NCBI GenBank assembly: GCA_025738555.1
Contig: JAOVFP010000009.1
Coordinates: forward strand, 1,054,001-1,118,000
Direction: 5' to 3'
Source of the DNA: Cyathus striatus
Taxonomy: Eukaryota > Basidiomycota > Agaricomycetes > Agaricales > Nidulariaceae
Length of the DNA: 64,000 nt
Position numbers and translations under genes: made by a program. Shown piece by piece: positions 23,099-35,465 of this stretch. How positions within the stretch are numbered: position 1 is the stretch's first letter; each line of letters starts with the position of its first letter. The notes under the pieces are model-generated. The model was not told the origin of the DNA, did no database searches, and saw only the letters and a program-made list of their open reading frames with translations.

Positions 23099-24668
23099 TT
23101 ATTTCATGCTGGCAAATCTTATTTCTCGAGTGACAGCCATATAAGATTCATCTTCCTGTTGGGTTTGTCCTACTTTGCGTAAGTGGAGAACTACCTTACA
23201 TGCTAAACTTGCACGGATGACCCGTCCCGTACTGCAATAATGTTTGCATCAGCTGTTGTCCGAAGCTATAATAGTTTAAACTTGCAATATAACAATGTCA
23301 AAGTAATCTTGCTATTATTGATTGTTAGAAAAAAAAATTGGTGAGGGGTTAAGGAATAGTACACTCAATATAAGACCGGCGAGTAGATTTTCCAAGGATA
23401 TAACTGATAAAACCATATTTAATGAGATATATGGGGTTAACACATAAAGGAGCTTGGACTACTCACTGATTAGAAATAAGTAGTAAATAATTCCTTTAGG
23501 TGATGAAATATTAGAACCATAGGGAGAAAAATAGTATGATGTAGGAAAATTTATACCATCCCTGTACATGACTTTCGTCAGTTGTGACCGTCCGTTCTGC
23601 TTAACCATATGGTATCAACATAAGGGTGGATCACTTAAAAAGAGTTATAGTTAAACCCACAAACTTCAATTGCTGGAATAAGCATGAAGGTCATTAACAC
23701 TGTTCAATTGAGTTCTATCAATTCCGATTGAAAAAATATTCCAACTTCTCACCTATGTCATATACTAAAATAAGTGCCCATTCTATAGACACTAGAGTAC
23801 TGACTTTTCCTGTCATGAGGCATCCATTCGGAATAAGATCCTGGCTGTTAACTACATATTTCATATATGTTACTGCTATGTTATTAGCATAGTGGTATGA
23901 AGGACTCACACTTTGCTGTCTTTACAGCCATCCCAGCTAAAATGATTGCAGACGACCAACACATCATATAAAAGATTGAGAGGAAGAGTTTAGACCATCT
24001 ATTTTTCCCCCAAACTGCCCAGATACATATTGTGAATATTACTGTAACGGTCATTGCATTGTGCCTGCTTCTATTGAATTTTACTGCCTTACCTTCTCCA
24101 ATACTCAGTCCGATGATGGGTAACACTAACCAGGATTAGTGTCAATTTACAAAAATAAGTAGAAGACATACATGTGATAATGCTGAAGAGGTTATGACAA
24201 TATTTGGCTGAGAGGTGCGGGTGAAAATGGCCTAATAGATTTAAATCAACAATGTTGCCGTCTCATCGATGATTGGAAGGTATGAACGCAAGAGGACTAG
24301 TGAGATATCAATGGCGGGAAGGTATCTCGTCATTAGATATATTATCTTCATAAAATTCCAGGGAGCGTTCCAGATAAACTTTACTTCGAGATCAAGAGTA
24401 ATGGAATATTCATATAGCTACCATCCCTCAGCAACAAGTAATACATAGTTAATGTAGCTCACAAATAGAGAAAGACTCGAAACTGTTAATCAGTGCTTAG
24501 CAATTCAATTTGTAGAGATTAGATAGACTTGCCATGAGCGTACTTCACATATGAACGAAATGAATTCAGAAAATATTTTCTGACATAATGAGAGAACGCA
24601 CTTACACTGACTGTATTTAGCTTCTCCAAGTCTAAGATAAGATCGGTCAAGCTGGAAAAATTGGCCAT
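23099..24668 (-). CDS. DUF6533-type multi-pass membrane protein, copy 2
   Basis: Near-identical duplicate of 6569-8138. It has the same exon 1 (24668-24606, 63 nt), the same DUF6533 exon, an identical AVWGKNRWSKLF segment (24126-23920), the GCLMTGKVSTL segment (S-to-N change just before it) and the same final TAA (23099-23101). Most differences are silent or lie in introns, which suggests a recent copy and perhaps some constraint. The family's function is unknown. The intron just after exon 1 is unresolved, as in copy 1. Confidence 0.65.
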
Positions 24669-24844
24669 ATTTTTGAGTGAGTTTCCCAATGACAAACGGC
24701 GATCCTCAGCTTAAATATGGTGCCCATGATTTTGATTCACCGTGTTGCCCGCAATGTGTGTAAGTCTCGGCATCTGTTTCAATGGAATAGTGACTAGAAC
24801 TGTCATTCTATTCTTAATCGTGGTCCCAATTGGTCGATGGTCAA

Positions 24845-26103
24845 TAGTGTTGCCGCGAGGTGAGGTGAGGTGTTACCAAGGTGTCGGCTAATTCACCTCG
24901 AGGCAGCTTGAGGTGATATCGATTTACCTTCGAGACGATGCACTGTATACATCTGTTTGGTTGGTATAGCTTCTAATAAACCTATGTAGGTATATACTAC
25001 ACTAAATATTTCAGACAATTGTATAGTACAAGCTACTAAGTATTGGAAAAATCTATTAGTGATTCAACTGAGTGTCGTGCTGCCCTTTCATTATAATATC
25101 CTCCATGACCGACGAGTTGAGATCTATTATGATAGAACACTCATCCTCAGAGGTTATTAAACTTTCCGTAAAATTGAGGCATTTAGAACGCGTTAGGTAT
25201 TTGAGAATTTGAAGTCCCTCTATTGTATCCGAGTTAATTGTGATTGACGGAGCATAAGTATCTATCTGTTTCTTTGCTTGATGAGAACACTCACTCACAA
25301 GATACAGCGGAAGCCTGAGCTGGAATAAGTAATATCAACTGCAATACGATAATTAAAGAATGGGGATATCGAATCGTTGGCTCTAAAGTGTTAGCAAATG
25401 AAGAGGGAACTGAGACTGCATAGAATTTACCTCCTAGAACACAACAAGATCAAACAAACTCTTCGTCGACGGCAGCAATACCTTGACGTCTGAGTTCTAC
25501 ATTGGAAATATGTCAAGGAAGAACAGGTAGCTGTGAATCTTGGAGGGAACTTGGAAGTCGACGTGCTGACAATTGATAAGAAAGGCTTCTGGAAGAGCTT
25601 TCATTCGTGTGTGCCTTCCACTTTGTGTGCGATACCCAGAACCAGGCCTCTTATTCTTTGAAGCATTCAATTAAGTTCCTCATAGACTGGGAGGATGTGT
25701 GATAGGGTCTGAAGGCCCGTGCTGCCTGTGCAATTTTCTTTCAACTTTGCAGTGTTTCCTTTGCCATAAAATAATGCCTATGGCAACAGCTGTTTACGCC
25801 AAGTAAATATTTATTACAATATTATAAACAGAGTGAAAAAGAAAGTCTGTTAAGGAGTTTGTGAGGCGGTGCGTACGGTGCTGAATACATAGAAGAATAA
25901 GTCGGAGGAGCGCGGTGTGTTGACAAGGAAGTAATTAGTACACATTGAAACACGTGAGGGAAAGTAGTTGTTCATGTCTGACTCGTTACCTCAAGGTACA
26001 CCTTGATTCAGCGCTACTGAGGTACCTTGGGGTGCCGAGAAAGGAAATTGTGGCGCCTCAAGGTACCTTCACCTCGGTGACAACTCACCTTGCGGCAACA
26101 CTA
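24845..26103. mobile_element. hAT-like non-autonomous DNA element with TAGTGTTGCCGC termini
   Basis: The left end TAGTGTTGCCGCGAGGTGAG and the right end CTCACCTTGCGGCAACACTA are inverted repeats with one mismatch. Both ends continue with scattered AGGTGA/ACCTTGAGG words (24857-24925 and 25985-26080), like subterminal transposase-binding repeats. TAG-G-TTG ends are typical of hAT elements, but I see no 8-bp TSD and no transposase. The centre has only short frames, such as one at 25056-25298 (-). The element sits exactly where the D2 duplication ends. Confidence 0.6.
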
Positions 26104-26723
26104 CCTCAGGTTTAGGGCTCAACATACAGTTCCTTCTGATTGACATGTTTTATTCCAAATTTCCGAAAACATACAGTTGTTATTTAAATAACGGCATGTA
26201 AATAAGAGGTATTCGTCATTGAGAATTCTATCAAATGTAGATATGACGTTCTATTACAATTTTTTAGAATATAAATGCAATGCTCTGGCTACCCGGGTGG
26301 TGCTACAATACGAGCTATTGCTAACAGAACGACAGGAAATTTAATAACAGTGACCCTACGGCGAATGATCTCTTAACAAAAGAATAATGCTATATTTTAT
26401 ATTATCATGGTCTAAGAAAGAAAATGTGTAGGCAGGGGTTGTTAGGCAGCACGGTGATGAGGAAAGGATACTGGAGGAAATAGCTATATATAGGCTAGAC
26501 AAAACTGGAAGGAGGCGGCCCATACCAGCGCAATGCATTTGGAAGGGTGTCAGCTTCTTACCATAGACCTGAGATTGGGTATCCATCCAATTAGGGACGC
26601 CGGCAGTGGTTACACTAATTACAGTCGCTGATACATCACTCTATAGCACTAACTACTGTAAATGATACATCACAGGTTTACACTAATTACTGCAAGTGAT
26701 ACATCAAAACCACGGTATTGCCT
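26104..26723. other. AT-rich spacer with a small minisatellite
   Basis: No gene is supported; a 76-residue minus-strand frame at 26356-26586 has no recognisable features. About three imperfect copies of a 33-37 bp unit containing ACTAA.TACTG and TGATACATCA lie at 26607-26705. Confidence 0.45.
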
Positions 26724-29600
26724 GCCCAGGTATGGTAAAGTGTGGGCGTGGTCGTTGTTAAGGATATGCTGTATTACGAACCATGCAAAATGAAATATTA
26801 GAAGACGACGAAGAAGCCATTTAGGACGCTTGCTTTAACCTTAGCAGGACAACCCTATCACCAGATATGTACTTCATAACTACGCGACTACAGAGTTTAT
26901 ACCGAATCTCCCATGGGTTGCAATCACGACGGATCTTGCCTACACGTATGACTTGCACACGAAGTACTTCTCAGGAAATATGACATTTTATGCGCTGCTG
27001 CATGCGCGTCATCGACGGCGGCGCTAAGGAAGAGTAATGGGGGTGTAAATGAAGAGGACAGATGGAGGGGAGAAACAGTGGCAAACATACTGCTGTAATG
27101 TGTAAGAACGTGATGACGACAGGTAGAGGCTGCACCTATTATCACAGCGATGCTGAGCTCGAGTACGTATCATTTTTATTTTGCTTAAATGTATATCGAG
27201 TGCTTCACACTTCGCTCCAATGGTGTTAGTTATCGTGGCTCAAGCTCAAGCCCCATAACCATACTTAGCTTGAAATTGAAATCTTTATGATGCTCTCTTA
27301 TCTAGAGAACTGTGGTGCCGGGTCTGAGTCTGGAGGGACACGTATTTTTTGCACTATAGGGAATTGGTGTGAATTTTGGACCATGATTCGAAGACGTTGT
27401 CCAACGCCTCCTGCAAGAATTTGGGATGTATTTGCGAGCAGTCGGAGACACCCTATATTAAGTTATTGCAGCGAAAAGATAAAGGTGGTAACAATGATAA
27501 GGTTGTGGTAAGGTCCTAAGGAGCCTCGGAGCCTGGCCTCCCGGTTCTGTTCAGTTGAATATTTGTACATGTATGACAAAAGCCTCTGCTACATGGTCAG
27601 CATAGTTGCCGAGCGACTCTCGGAGTCCCAGTCGCAACTAAGTAGTCGAGGAGGCTGCTTTCCTCCCCCTCTTCATACCACTTTCTATTCTAAATATTTG
27701 TTCGTGCTTAATAACACCTCCACATTTCACCCTCGGGAATCTCACTGGACGGCCTCACCTTCCTTGTGCCCTCCCCTCGACCCCCGCCACTCAGGCAACA
27801 ACGATCGATCCCTTCGAATCTTGGGGACTTGGTCCAAACTCCCCACTCTCAAATCCTTCAGCCCCGGCACGCCAGCAAGTATCCATATCACTCACAATCG
27901 AATGCACCATCTCTTCCACCTGTATCTCCTCCACTTCCAGTTACGCGATGAAACACGGCCTTGGGGGATCCACAGATTCCACTGCCAATCTCGAATGTAC
28001 TGGCAGGACAAAGAAAGGTAACTTGGAACGACAAAGACTAAACCGGTAGACGTTACTGGCGCGCAGTATAGACTCCTAGAAGACGACGAGCGTGTGCAAT
28101 GCAATTGGGATACGACAGTGCCAGGAACATTGGAACAACAAAAGCTATTGGACGAGGAGAGGAAGAAGGCAATGGAACGCGAGCTCAGTAGAGGCATTCT
28201 TCAAGGGAGGAGTGGGGTTGGTTTTGGTGCGATACCAGGGATGGAGGCTGCTGCTATTGCGTTGCATGTTCCTGCTCTTCTAGTTCTACTTCTCGGTATG
28301 CTTTCTTCCCCTTCCTCCTTCTGTCCCTTCTTACTCATCCTAGTCGTTTCTTCCTTCTCACAGAGCGGTAGCTTATGACGCACCACCAACTCTCAAACCG
28401 CCATCGGCTGCAAGAAATACTTCGGTTGAGGGACGTACGATCCCCACAGTTCATACTGAAGCTCAGACGTGGGTTCGGTGAAATTCTAGAGGCGGGGGCT
28501 GCTGCGATTGCTATGAGGGTTTCTAGGTCGTCTAGGGCACCTCAGTATGTCTCCCTTCTCTCCTTCAGGCTTCCGCCCTTATCTCTTACCAGCTTGTACT
28601 TGCTTCCGTGTATAGATTCTCCTCCTAAAGTCTCAACAGAACAGCCCTACCCTCCCCTCCTCGACCGTCGGACAAACTTTTGAAGATGGTTTCTTTGAAT
28701 CCTGGTCGTTCCTCCAACTACGACCTCCTAGCGCTCTGTATCAACTACCTCCACTACCAGCCGTACGATTAGCTCCAGTGCAGCTCGCTCGTCAAGGTTA
28801 CGATCGACCAGTTCTACTGCGAGCCTTGAAGGTGTCGGGGGAGCGAAGAAGTTTAAGTTGGGACTGGCGGGTGACAATAGCGAAACTGGTACATTTTTCC
28901 GGGACCTGTGTAATACCCTTGAAGAAGAAGAGCATTCGCTGCAACTGGGGTACGACCGGGCCGCGAAGAGGGGAAGACCATGAACTGTTAGAATGGCAGG
29001 TACTTTTGAAAGGGAGGCGTTGGGGGGGAGGTAGCAAGTCCTTTGTCACAGTGCACACGAGAGGTTTTCTGTAGAATGAACGCACACTCCTATTAATTCC
29101 CAACCGAACACGTTCAGCGAACTAGTCCGAACTATGTAGCGATATCGTTTGTGCGTTGTATCGTACAACATCTGTAACGCTATTTGTCCTCGTTTTCGCA
29201 ATTTCGTTCCGGAAGGGCTGGTCAAGCTCCAGGCTCACCTTGGTTTGACAGAACGGGCTCCACTATCATGTATACCAGTCTTACCAGGGCCACTTTCATT
29301 ATGGTGTTGCCGTAGTTTCCACAAGCAAGTCACAAAACAATGCCTAGGTGGTGGACGAACTTCAGTTTGCGCCACGAAGGAGCAGCGAAGGGAGGAGCGG
29401 GGAGCAAGTATGCGGTTTTTCGATGACCTAGTGCGGTGCAATTCCAGAGAAAGGGGCTGCTACTATTGCTTCGGGTGTTTCTACGTCGTATGGTGCACCT
29501 CAGTATGTCTCCCTTCTCCTCTTCCGCCCTTATCTCTTACCATCCTTTCCTCGCTCTCGTTGTGTAGTGCGGTAGCGGACGACACACCAATGTGAAGTCT
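26724..29600. repeat. Block D3 copy 1 with R1 relics
   Basis: From CCCAGGTATGGTAA (26726) it matches 56275 onward for at least 2.2 kb, through an anonymous AT/GC-mixed segment, then a chain of R1 landmarks (27.7-29.1 kb) and a segment shared with 10.42-10.76 and 34.4-34.9 kb (29.18-29.60 kb). Open frames such as 28094-28378 (DEERKKAMERELSRG, then a hydrophobic stretch) are intron-containing relics that cannot be joined without stops. No function is recognised. Confidence 0.55.
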
Positions 29601-29893
29601 ACATTACGATCTACTCGTATTTAAAAGAGGTTATGAATGTAATTATTTTTTCTGAACAAGTACCATTGATTTTTGTCACATTCCTTGATATTAATCGCAG
29701 TGTTCCAATGCCGAGAGGTTAACCACTCATAATTTCTCATGCCTGATATATGCAGGGCGGTCTTCTTCGATCACATCGATCACAGCTCTTGTAATCCAGT
29801 TTGGACATGCTACATATTATTTACATGAGCGAAGAAGGCCATAGGATAATTTATGTGCTACATGATGATATTGCTAATGTGCTGTAGAAGCCA
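29601..29893. other. Spacer upstream of the membrane-protein gene's 3' end
   Basis: Nothing recognised; probably includes the 3' UTR of the minus-strand gene at 29894. Confidence 0.3.
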
Positions 29894-31184
29894 TTATGAT
29901 TTATCTTGAGATTCATTTGGATAATTTTCCATTTCCAATTCGTTGGCTTTCAATGGCGACGAGCGAGATATAATCAAAACAGGGCCGGAAGCTACACTGA
30001 CCTCTTCAATCGTTGTACTCATATGACTCATCCGTATTTCTAACGGACTCGTCACCGTGACATTCGAAGACATCACATATTCGTCTGCCCTGCTTTTTGA
30101 TGCGCGGACAATTATAAGATTGAAAGCGATGCATACAATTTGCATCTCCTGTTCTAACGTGATAAATCCACGGATATCATAAGTTATACAAAGGCTCACT
30201 GCGACGGAAGTAACATAAATCGCATTACTTCGACAGACATACGTTATAAATGTTGCAGTAACGGCGAGAGTATACAACAATCCAGATTCTATGATTCTTC
30301 TCATGACCCTCTTGAGCTCTGACGTACTATTTCTACCCGTACTGGACGAGTATTTAGATGCTTCGTGGTCGACTCTCCAGATGCGCCATACTATCAAAGC
30401 TATTAAATTACCCATTAGCAACTTGTAAAGAAAAATCACAAATGGAAGATTTTACTTGTTGCCAATATATTTTGAACGATGGACAGAGCCCAAAATGTTC
30501 TATTCGGATGTTCCAACTTTGTTATCGTAATAGTGGCTGCGATGTGAATTGTGGTTTGAATTTGAATGACTAAGATCATAGATATTGTTGATCCTATCCA
30601 TAACAAGATAGAAAACGCAATTATCTTCCACGAACGACTATACACGATCCAACAGCGGTATATCTGCTTGAGAATCAGTCGAATTATAAGGTAGCTGAAG
30701 GAAAATAAAGTACCAAGACTCCGTCGCCTATGATGGTTTGGAGGAGGACTAATGTAGACTATAACTGTAAATTCAGACTACATTATAATTCAGTCGGAGA
30801 CCATTACCTTAGTTAATGTACTCCAATGATCTAGATCGGAGAATACAGCCACCGAATCTCCAGGACTATCAGAGAAAACGAATGCCGCTAAATTACGCGT
30901 AAAGGCGATAAAGAGGTTTACAGTCGCGAAAGAGAAGAGGGTGCAGCCGATAACCAGCATTATCCAGCCTATTTCATTGTATCTTCTCCATCTTCCTCCA
31001 CTGGTCATTAATAGTGAGTGTAAGCAGAAACCGAATGATATGGAGTTGATGCCATAAAGGTAGGTACCGACAAATAGTGCGGTTAGCTGAGACGCAGGCA
31101 ATGAGAACATCTAAACCAAGACTGTGTAGGTGGGAAGATGTTTGTGAAATTGCATTATGTTATAAGTATTATAATCACTTACCG
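29894..31184 (-). CDS. Multi-pass membrane protein (basidiomycete-expanded family)
   Basis: Exons 31110-30808, 30758-30714, 30663-30456 and 30399-29894 join in frame with canonical introns, giving about 353 residues. A six-base first exon (ATGCCG, 31184-31179, followed by GTAAGT) would add two residues. The protein shows about seven hydrophobic spans. Recognisable family words are LQTIIGDGVL then IYRCWIVYSRSWKI, and NILATTLIVWRIWRVDHE, then a soluble Ser/Thr-rich tail. This is the arrangement of a large Agaricomycete family of seven-span membrane proteins of unknown function (family membership from memory, not a search). The intron at 30455-30400 uses the acceptor AATAG; the nearer TACAAG acceptor would break frame. 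The gene appears intact and single-copy in this window. Confidence 0.7.
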
Positions 31185-31803
31185 GCATTAGAATTTCAAG
31201 CCGTATAAGTAATACAACAGAGTTCTTGATGTGATGACATTGACAGACTGTAGGTGCTCATGCATTGCATCAACGCCCAGCACGAATCCGAGTTGATTAA
31301 CAATTGACCTGGATCCCTGCCTTGAACATGGCACTTTCCGAACCCATCGTGAGAGTGCCTTAGCATTAAAACGTCGTTAATACCAAGAGAATATATCTAG
31401 TTTGAAAAACTTGGAGGAAATGAAGCTGTTGGCTTCACCGGGCCGAAGGTTTATATCTTATCGTAGCACACGAGCAAACATGTCGAGGCTTGTTTATTAA
31501 CTGTGCTCTTGATTGGATAACCTATGCCTTTCTCAGTCGGCCGAGAGCAGATAAGATTATAGGACAGAGATGTTTACTCACAGTCATTGATCATCTATCA
31601 TACTGCACATGCATGGCCATTTGCATCCAACATGGTTATATTAGATTCACCAAAACAGAATGCTCCCATCTTCTACTCCAGCGTGGGTGTACAGCGAGAC
31701 AGAACAATTCTTCTCTAGTTAGCACTAGCAAGTACCCCAGGAACATCATTACTTAACGCTACATTCAATGACAGATACCATCTCTCTTATTGGGTGTATG
31801 GCA
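31185..31803. other. Intergenic spacer
   Basis: An 88-residue plus-strand frame at 31490-31756 has no recognisable motif. I see no repeat or RNA feature. Confidence 0.3.
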
Positions 31804-32700
31804 TCAATCTCTAGACCAGCACTCTCCAATATGAATCGCCATTGACGCTATAAAATCCTTAGCCCTTTCAACTTCCGGACAAGTCATATAAATAACGTAC
31901 CTCGGTTCTCTCCAGCGTGTCCAACAAACCCATCATGTTATATCTGACGAATAGAGCGACATTCGCAAAAGATCCGAAGTTCTGAAGAATGAAAGATGGA
32001 GGGGAGATTGGTGTGTAAGTACCGGTATCCTTCAGGTCATCCAGTTGTACGCCATTTGACTCTGCTTCCAAAGCTGTTGAATAGAGGACCAGGACTGCTT
32101 CCATTATCAGAATCTTCGCCTATCCTTTGAGTTAGTATGATTTCAGTTGTCCTTAAATCGACCTGAGACTCACACTACTATCGTCTGCGACGTCCACAAT
32201 ATTTCTAAGGATTTTTATCTACACTGTATGAGTACTCAAGGCAGAATATAAAATGAACTAACGACGCATACAAGCATCGTCAGGCCAGTCATGACTAAAG
32301 TAGATGTTAACCCTCAACCACTTCCAGCATAGAAAGCCCAAACGTATGGGATGTACCGGGGCGTATAAATATGGTTCGGTCCAACGATAGGCTGGGGCTC
32401 AAAGAAATCATATCTAGAAGCTTTGATTCTAGCGATCTGATCATGATCGGTTATTTGATCCTTGATATTTTCGTCCGCGAGTTTGACAACTTCTTCACGA
32501 TCTTGAACTGTAAACTGAGCATTTGAAAGTCTTTGGTAGAACATTCAACAGGTTTATTAATGCTATGCATGCAATAGAAAAGCTCTAGGAACATACTTTT
32601 TCAAGGGCATTATCGACTGGGAATTGCTGACTGCGTCATCGGAAACCTTGCTTGCTAAAAAAGAGTGAAGTGGGAAACATAATTATTGAAGGGTTGGAAA
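31804..32700 (-). pseudogene. Membrane-anchored hypothetical protein, probably broken by a nonsense codon
   Basis: Exons with matching phases: a 5' part ending about 32610 (...SIMPLKK), an exon about 32544-32272, then 32218-32174, 32119-31901 and 31857-31804 (TGA). The protein has a charged segment (TVQDREEVVKLADENIKDQI), ASRYDFFEPQPIVGPN, a hydrophobic span STLVMTGLTML and a second one (ILIMEAVLVLYSTAL). Within the second exon a TGA at 32314-32316 separates YVWAFYAGSG from the hydrophobic span in the same frame, most simply a Trp-to-stop change. I do not recognise the family. The 5' end is not resolved, and a frame at 33180-32830 may or may not belong to it. Alternatively there are two short genes. 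Confidence 0.45.
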
Positions 32701-33480
32701 ATACAACTGTCAAGAACTAAAATAATAAAATAATAATATGCGGCAGTGATTAGGAAGCAGTACGTGGATGGGTGCTCAATGGGATGTCTACAAGTGGGTC
32801 TAATTATGCAAAACATTGCATTCTCGAGGTTGTTGAAGGCGTTGGTGAGGTGGTAGTGGAGGGGGCGATAGAAGTGGGTGGCTATGGCGGGGTAGAAGGT
32901 TGATGATATATTGGGGGTGACAGATGGCTTTGGGGTGTAACGGAGGGGGACGACACGGTAGTGTTGGTGCGGAATAGTCTTGGCGTTCGGGATATGAATG
33001 TGTTCGTGAATCCCAACTCAAGCACCTACAAATTTCAAGTTTGATATTACCCACGAGAGAGGGGGCGACGATTCGATCCACGCGAATTGAGATGGCGTTG
33101 GATGTACGTAAGGTGGTGCACGAGTGTCGGTGGCTACGGAGGCGATAGGTGGGTGATAGGGTATCGGACATACTAGTAGAAATCGTAAGCAAGGGGACGA
33201 CAGCGGGAGGTAGCCTATGAGCTATCGTTTTGCTCATTATTATGATGCTGTCTGTAACCTGAAATATATCTCTCCGACCACGCTACGTGCAAATGGCACG
33301 TGCAGGACGAAAAGTGAACCGGATTTTCACTTCCAGAGAAATCTTGGCAAGCAGGGTGACAAGTTCGCCTTTCCTCCTCCAACGTCCACGAACTTTTTAT
33401 GGTCTTCGGACCTGTTCCACCGAAAGTCGGCTTCGAGTGGTGTATGATAAGCATCTCCCATGGCCTAAATACAGCATGCT
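32701..33480. other. Unassigned region upstream of the 31.8-kb gene
   Basis: A minus-strand frame begins with ATG at about 33174 (MSDTLSPTYRLRSHRH) and can be joined across a possible 25-bp gap, but the downstream frame is proline-rich and ends at a stop. Codon quality is poor. It may be the 5' part of the gene at 31804-32700 or non-coding. Confidence 0.25.
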
Positions 33481-35082
33481 AAGTGAGCTCTACTTTATCT
33501 CTTTCGTAGCACGTGCCCTTCCTCGTACTAACAATGACATGAACTCTTAATCGTATCTTTCCATGGAGTTCTTCAAACACGATAGATCGAGCTTGTTGAC
33601 AGACAGCGATATGAAGAAGAATTAAACTTGCGCGTCGATGGTCAACCGGTCAAGGAGGATGCTGCCGAGTAAGTGTTTTCCTTCCATTTCACCACTGCTT
33701 CCCTCTGCATATACTTCTCATCCTCTTCCACACCACTCTCTTCCATTCTTTCCTCCATAGACGGAATTAATATGCCCGCAGATTCTCCTTCGGAATCTCA
33801 ATAGACGTCCCTACCCTCCCCTCCTCGACCACTGCCGGACAAACTTCCGGCGAACAAGACTTCTTCGAATCCTGGTCCAAGCCCACGACTCCCAACTCCT
33901 CGAACCACGGCACCCCAGCGCACCTTCCACATCACCCACAACCATCTCCCCTGTGCCGACCACCTCCACTTCCAGCCGTACGATTACCTTCTGTGCAGCT
34001 CGCCTGTCGAGGTTAGGATCGACAACTCTACTGCGAGCCTTGAAGGTGCCGGTAGATCGAAGAAGTTCAAGTTGGGGGCTGGTGAGCGACAAAAGTGAAA
34101 CCGGTACATCTCGCCGAGGCCAGTGTAAAGTCCTCGAACAAGAGCGTACCGGCAACCAGGGTACGACCGTTCCCGTGAATAGGACGAAGACAAGAAATGG
34201 TTAGAACAGTGGATACTTTTGGAAGAGGAGATGTCGAAGGAGAGGAGGCAAGTCCTTTATCACAAGCTATCGAGCGATTTCAAGCGGAATGGACGCACCC
34301 CACTCCCAGGCCAAGCGCATTGGACGACAGTCCCGACCAGCGCTATCGTTTGGGCGTTGCATCTTACAACGACGATACTGCTGATCGTCCTCATGTTCGC
34401 AATTTCGTTCCCGAAAACGCTGGTCAAACTCCAGGCTCACCTTGGTTTTTCTGGTGGACTGGGTTCCAGCTTTATGAATACCTGTTTTAGGACCTTATTT
34501 TCGTCACGGTGTTGTGGCGGTTCCACGAGAGGGTCACACGATGATGCCTAAGCGGTGGACGAACTTCAGCTTGCACTTTGTAGGAGCAGCAAAGGGAGGA
34601 GCGGGGGAACAAGTATGCGGCATTTCCATGATCTACTAGTAGGTCTGGTGCGATTCCGGGGGAGAGGTTGCTGCTGCTTTTGCCTCGAATGCTTCTGTTC
34701 TTCTTGTTCTACTTCTCCGCATGCTTTCCCCTTCATCTCCCTATCATCTCTTATCCTAAATGTTTCTTTTCTTTTGCAGAGTGGTAACGTACGACGCACC
34801 ATCCACTTCCTGACAGGGCTGGTTAAACACTAGGCTCACCTTGGTTTGTTTGAAGGAACGGGTTCATGCATCATGAATACCCGTCTTAGGACCATGTTTT
34901 CGTTACGGTGTTGCGGCGGTTTCACGAGAGGGTCATACAACGAAGCCTGGAGTGGTGCGGAGGGACGTTGGCGTGATAGACGACGGACGATGAGTAGAAT
35001 ATACGAATGCGCGAGTACGACGATGATAGTGTATTATTAAGATGAACTATCTATCCTGTGTTCCAAGTATACTAATGCTGAC
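33481..35082. repeat. R1 dispersed degenerate family, 33.5-35.0 kb copy
   Basis: Resembles 16.09-16.7 kb at its start, then shows the R1 landmarks (CCGTACGATTACC 33973, GAGCCTTGAAGGTGCC 34036). It has the longest preserved frame of the family: 34195-34551 reads WLEQWILLEEEM..., then a hydrophobic span VWALHLTTTILLIVLMFAI and KTLVKLQAHLG. The last motif recurs at 29.2 and 10.44 kb, so it is a real conserved coding piece of the ancestral gene. Stops occur upstream and downstream. The Copia element interrupts the sequence just after it. Confidence 0.55.
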
Positions 35083-35087
35083 TAATC

Positions 35088-35447
35088 TGTTGATAGGAAA
35101 TGGACATAACGTTCATATCACCGTAAATGCGTGTATGCGCATTCCCTTTTTCCCTTTAACTAACCCATTCATCCCCTTCTTCCTTTACTCATACTTCTCT
35201 TTATACCTTTATACCATGGCCACTCCTATATACATATATATACGTACCAATAGACAGAGATACACCTCAGTTGTTATACTATACAATAACACTGAGGTGA
35301 GACCCTTAGATCACATTCTATTTATATCACATACTAACATCACATGTAGTTTACTTTATTCACTACGTGTATAGGTACAGTTGTTATACTATACAATAAC
35401 ACTGAGTTTACTTTATTCACTACGTGTATAGGATATTCCTTTCTACA
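35088..35447 (+). repeat. 5' LTR of the Copia element
   Basis: Starts TGTTGATAGG and ends TTTCTACA, 360 bp. An internal duplication repeats TTGTTATACTATACAATAAC and the following ACTTTATTCACTACGTGTAT, about 100 bp apart. Confidence 0.93.
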
Positions 35448-35465
35448 GGTTATGGGCCTATTGCC
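35448..35465 (+). other. Primer-binding site of the Copia element, half-tRNA type
   Basis: GGTTATGGGCC follows the 5' LTR immediately. It is complementary to the anticodon arm of initiator tRNA-Met (anticodon CAU), not to a tRNA 3' end, matching the half-tRNA priming known for Drosophila copia and yeast Ty5. Confidence 0.6.

Noticed and set aside
26607..26705. Possible CRISPR-like repeats
   Set aside because: Only three imperfect units, directly adjoining without spacers, in a eukaryotic sequence.
28094..28378. 94-codon frame as a small secreted or membrane protein
   Set aside because: Same R1 relic seen at 57.67 kb; the hydrophobic C-terminus is translation of an intron-like segment.
34219..34551. 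110-codon frame with a hydrophobic span as a functional gene
   Set aside because: It is the best-preserved R1 piece, but upstream and downstream pieces of the ancestral gene are in other frames or stopped.
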